From: Acinetobacter sp.
Lineage (GTDB): Bacteria > Pseudomonadota > Gammaproteobacteria > Pseudomonadales > Moraxellaceae
Direction: 5' to 3'
Assembly: GCA_030152275.1 (NCBI GenBank)
Contig: JASLHF010000129.1
Span: forward strand, 1-6,164
Length of the DNA stretch: 6,164 bases
The notes under the pieces: generated by a model
Database searches by the model: none
What the model was told of the DNA's origin: nothing
The model's input: only the letters and a program-made list of their open reading frames with translations
Shown here: positions 5,178-6,164 of the stretch, in pieces
Layout of the letters: the number at the start of each line of letters is the position of its first letter
Numbering within the stretch: position 1 is the stretch's first letter
Made by a program: the position numbers and the translations under genes

Positions 5178-6164
5178 TAATTCTGTTCATCATTTTGTGC
5201 GTCGGCTTTGGCATCGTTGTCAGCAATTAATGCTTCTTGAAGCGCTTTGCGTTCTGCACGGGCTGCAGCGCTTAAACGCTGCTGATCACTGTCCCATCCT
5301 TCATAGGCTTCAACAATTTTCTGTACCAATTGATGACGCACCACATCGCGGGAATGGAAACGGGTAATATGAATTTCTTTAATTTTTTCAATCACACGCA
5401 ACGCATGTGAAAGTCCAGATTGCTGGCCGCGGGGCAAATCGACTTGTGTGATGTCACCAGTGATGACAGCACGTGAGCCAAAACCTAAACGAGTCAGGAA
5501 CATTTTCATTTGTTCGGGCGTAGTATTTTGCGCTTCATCTAAAATCACAAAAGAGTGGTTTAGGGTCCGGCCACGCATGTAGGCCAAAGGCGCCACTTCA
5601 ATCACTTGACGTTCAATCAGTTTGGCGACTTTTTCAAAACCCAGCATTTCATACAGCGCGTCATATAAGGGGCGCAAATATGGGTCAATTTTCTGGGTTA
5701 AATCTCCAGGCAGGAAGCCGAGCTTTTCACCGGCTTCAACAGCAGGACGGACCAGCAGAATGCGCTGAATTTCATTTCGCTCCAGCATATCTACAGCGGC
5801 CGCGACTGCCAGATAAGTTTTACCTGTACCGGCAGGGCCAATACCAAAAGAAATATCGCTTTGCAAAATACGCTGTACATAGCGTTTTTGGTTGGCGCCG
5901 CGCGGATTAATACGCCCTTTGCGGGTCTGCAGATAAATATCATCTAAGCCGGTATGTTCTTGGCCGTCGGTGTCTTCCTGCAGTTCGCGGTCGGTCTGAC
6001 TGCCTTGAATCATCAGATGCAGCGTGTCTGCACTGATTTGATTCGACACTTCTGATTCTTCATACAAGCGGTGCAGCAGGCCTTCCGCTCTCTCAACCGC
6101 GTCAATTTCACCATCGACAAAGAAAGCATCGCCGCGATGGGAAATTTTGACATCTAAACGTTGT
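5177..6164 (-). CDS. ybeZ: PhoH-family ATPase YbeZ, 5' end outside the window
   Basis: About 328 C-terminal residues are visible, and the frame stays open through the right edge at 6164, so the gene is partial at its start. The codon at 6067 is an internal TTG, not the start: upstream of it the frame continues with RGDAFFVDGEIDAVERAEGL, the end of the small KH-like N-terminal domain of PhoH proteins. The PhoH ATPase domain has Walker A GPAGTGKT (nt 5839-5816) and Walker B VILDEAQN (about nt 5548-5525). It also shows the family stretches RPAVEAGEKLGFLPGD and TGDITQVDLPRGQQSGL. The tail is Ala/Asp/Gln-rich and probably disordered. YbeZ is a cytoplasmic nucleotide-binding partner of YbeY in RNA metabolism. 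It forms an operon with ybeY, 9 nt apart. Confidence 0.96.
   Translation of the reverse strand, partial: QRLDVKISHRGDAFFVDGEIDAVERAEGLLHRLYEESEVSNQISADTLHLMIQGSQTDRELQEDTDGQEHTGLDDIYLQTRKGRINPRGANQKRYVQRILQSDISFGIGPAGTGKTYLAVAAAVDMLERNEIQRILLVRPAVEAGEKLGFLPGDLTQKIDPYLRPLYDALYEMLGFEKVAKLIERQVIEVAPLAYMRGRTLNHSFVILDEAQNTTPEQMKMFLTRLGFGSRAVITGDITQVDLPRGQQSGLSHALRVIEKIKEIHITRFHSRDVVRHQLVQKIVEAYEGWDSDQQRLSAAARAERKALQEALIADNDAKADAQNDEQN

Noticed and set aside
5177..6067. Treating 6067 as the start of the PhoH-family gene
   Set aside because: That codon is an internal TTG, and the frame continues upstream with recognisable PhoH N-terminal domain sequence to the window edge.

Overview
The window looks like chromosomal DNA of a gammaproteobacterium in the Moraxellaceae, most likely Acinetobacter. 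The main reasons are the Acinetobacter-like sequence of the xanthine phosphoribosyltransferase, moderate-to-low GC, and small exported proteins interspersed with housekeeping genes. The genus call rests on recalled protein similarity and no search was run.

Layout from left to right: 1-106 holds no recognisable gene. A strong intrinsic terminator (107-135) closes xpt (147-722, minus strand, GTG start), the purine salvage xanthine phosphoribosyltransferase. A perfect 12-bp inverted repeat overlaps the predicted xpt promoter. Next, also on the minus strand, come a Sec-exported DUF3108 protein (812-1525) with its own candidate promoter and a leader of about 125 nt, and an unassigned 232-residue cytoplasmic-type protein (1691-2389). 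A 382-bp divergent intergenic region separates these from the only plus-strand gene (2772-3650). That gene encodes a TonB-family energy transducer with a TolA-like charged/Gln-rich spacer, closest in my reading to Pseudomonas TonB3 (PA0406). It converges on a small exported protein of unknown function (3692-4153, minus).

The right third is a minus-strand ybeZ(phoH)-ybeY operon. The PhoH-family ATPase runs off the right edge, and ybeY (TTG start) follows after 9 nt with its Shine-Dalgarno overlapping the ybeZ stop codon. A perfect-stem terminator (4644-4669) ends the operon. Just past it lies a small antibiotic-biosynthesis-monooxygenase-like gene (4343-4632) whose two halves sit in different frames, consistent with a one-base deletion.

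Functionally these are mostly unrelated housekeeping and envelope genes: purine salvage, 16S rRNA maturation/ribosome quality control (YbeY/YbeZ), and periplasmic or energy-transducing envelope proteins. I found no mobile element, CRISPR array, tRNA, rRNA or defence system, and nothing that amounts to a new multi-gene system. The best leads are the split ABM gene, the xpt promoter inverted repeat, the atypical TonB protein and the unassigned proteins.
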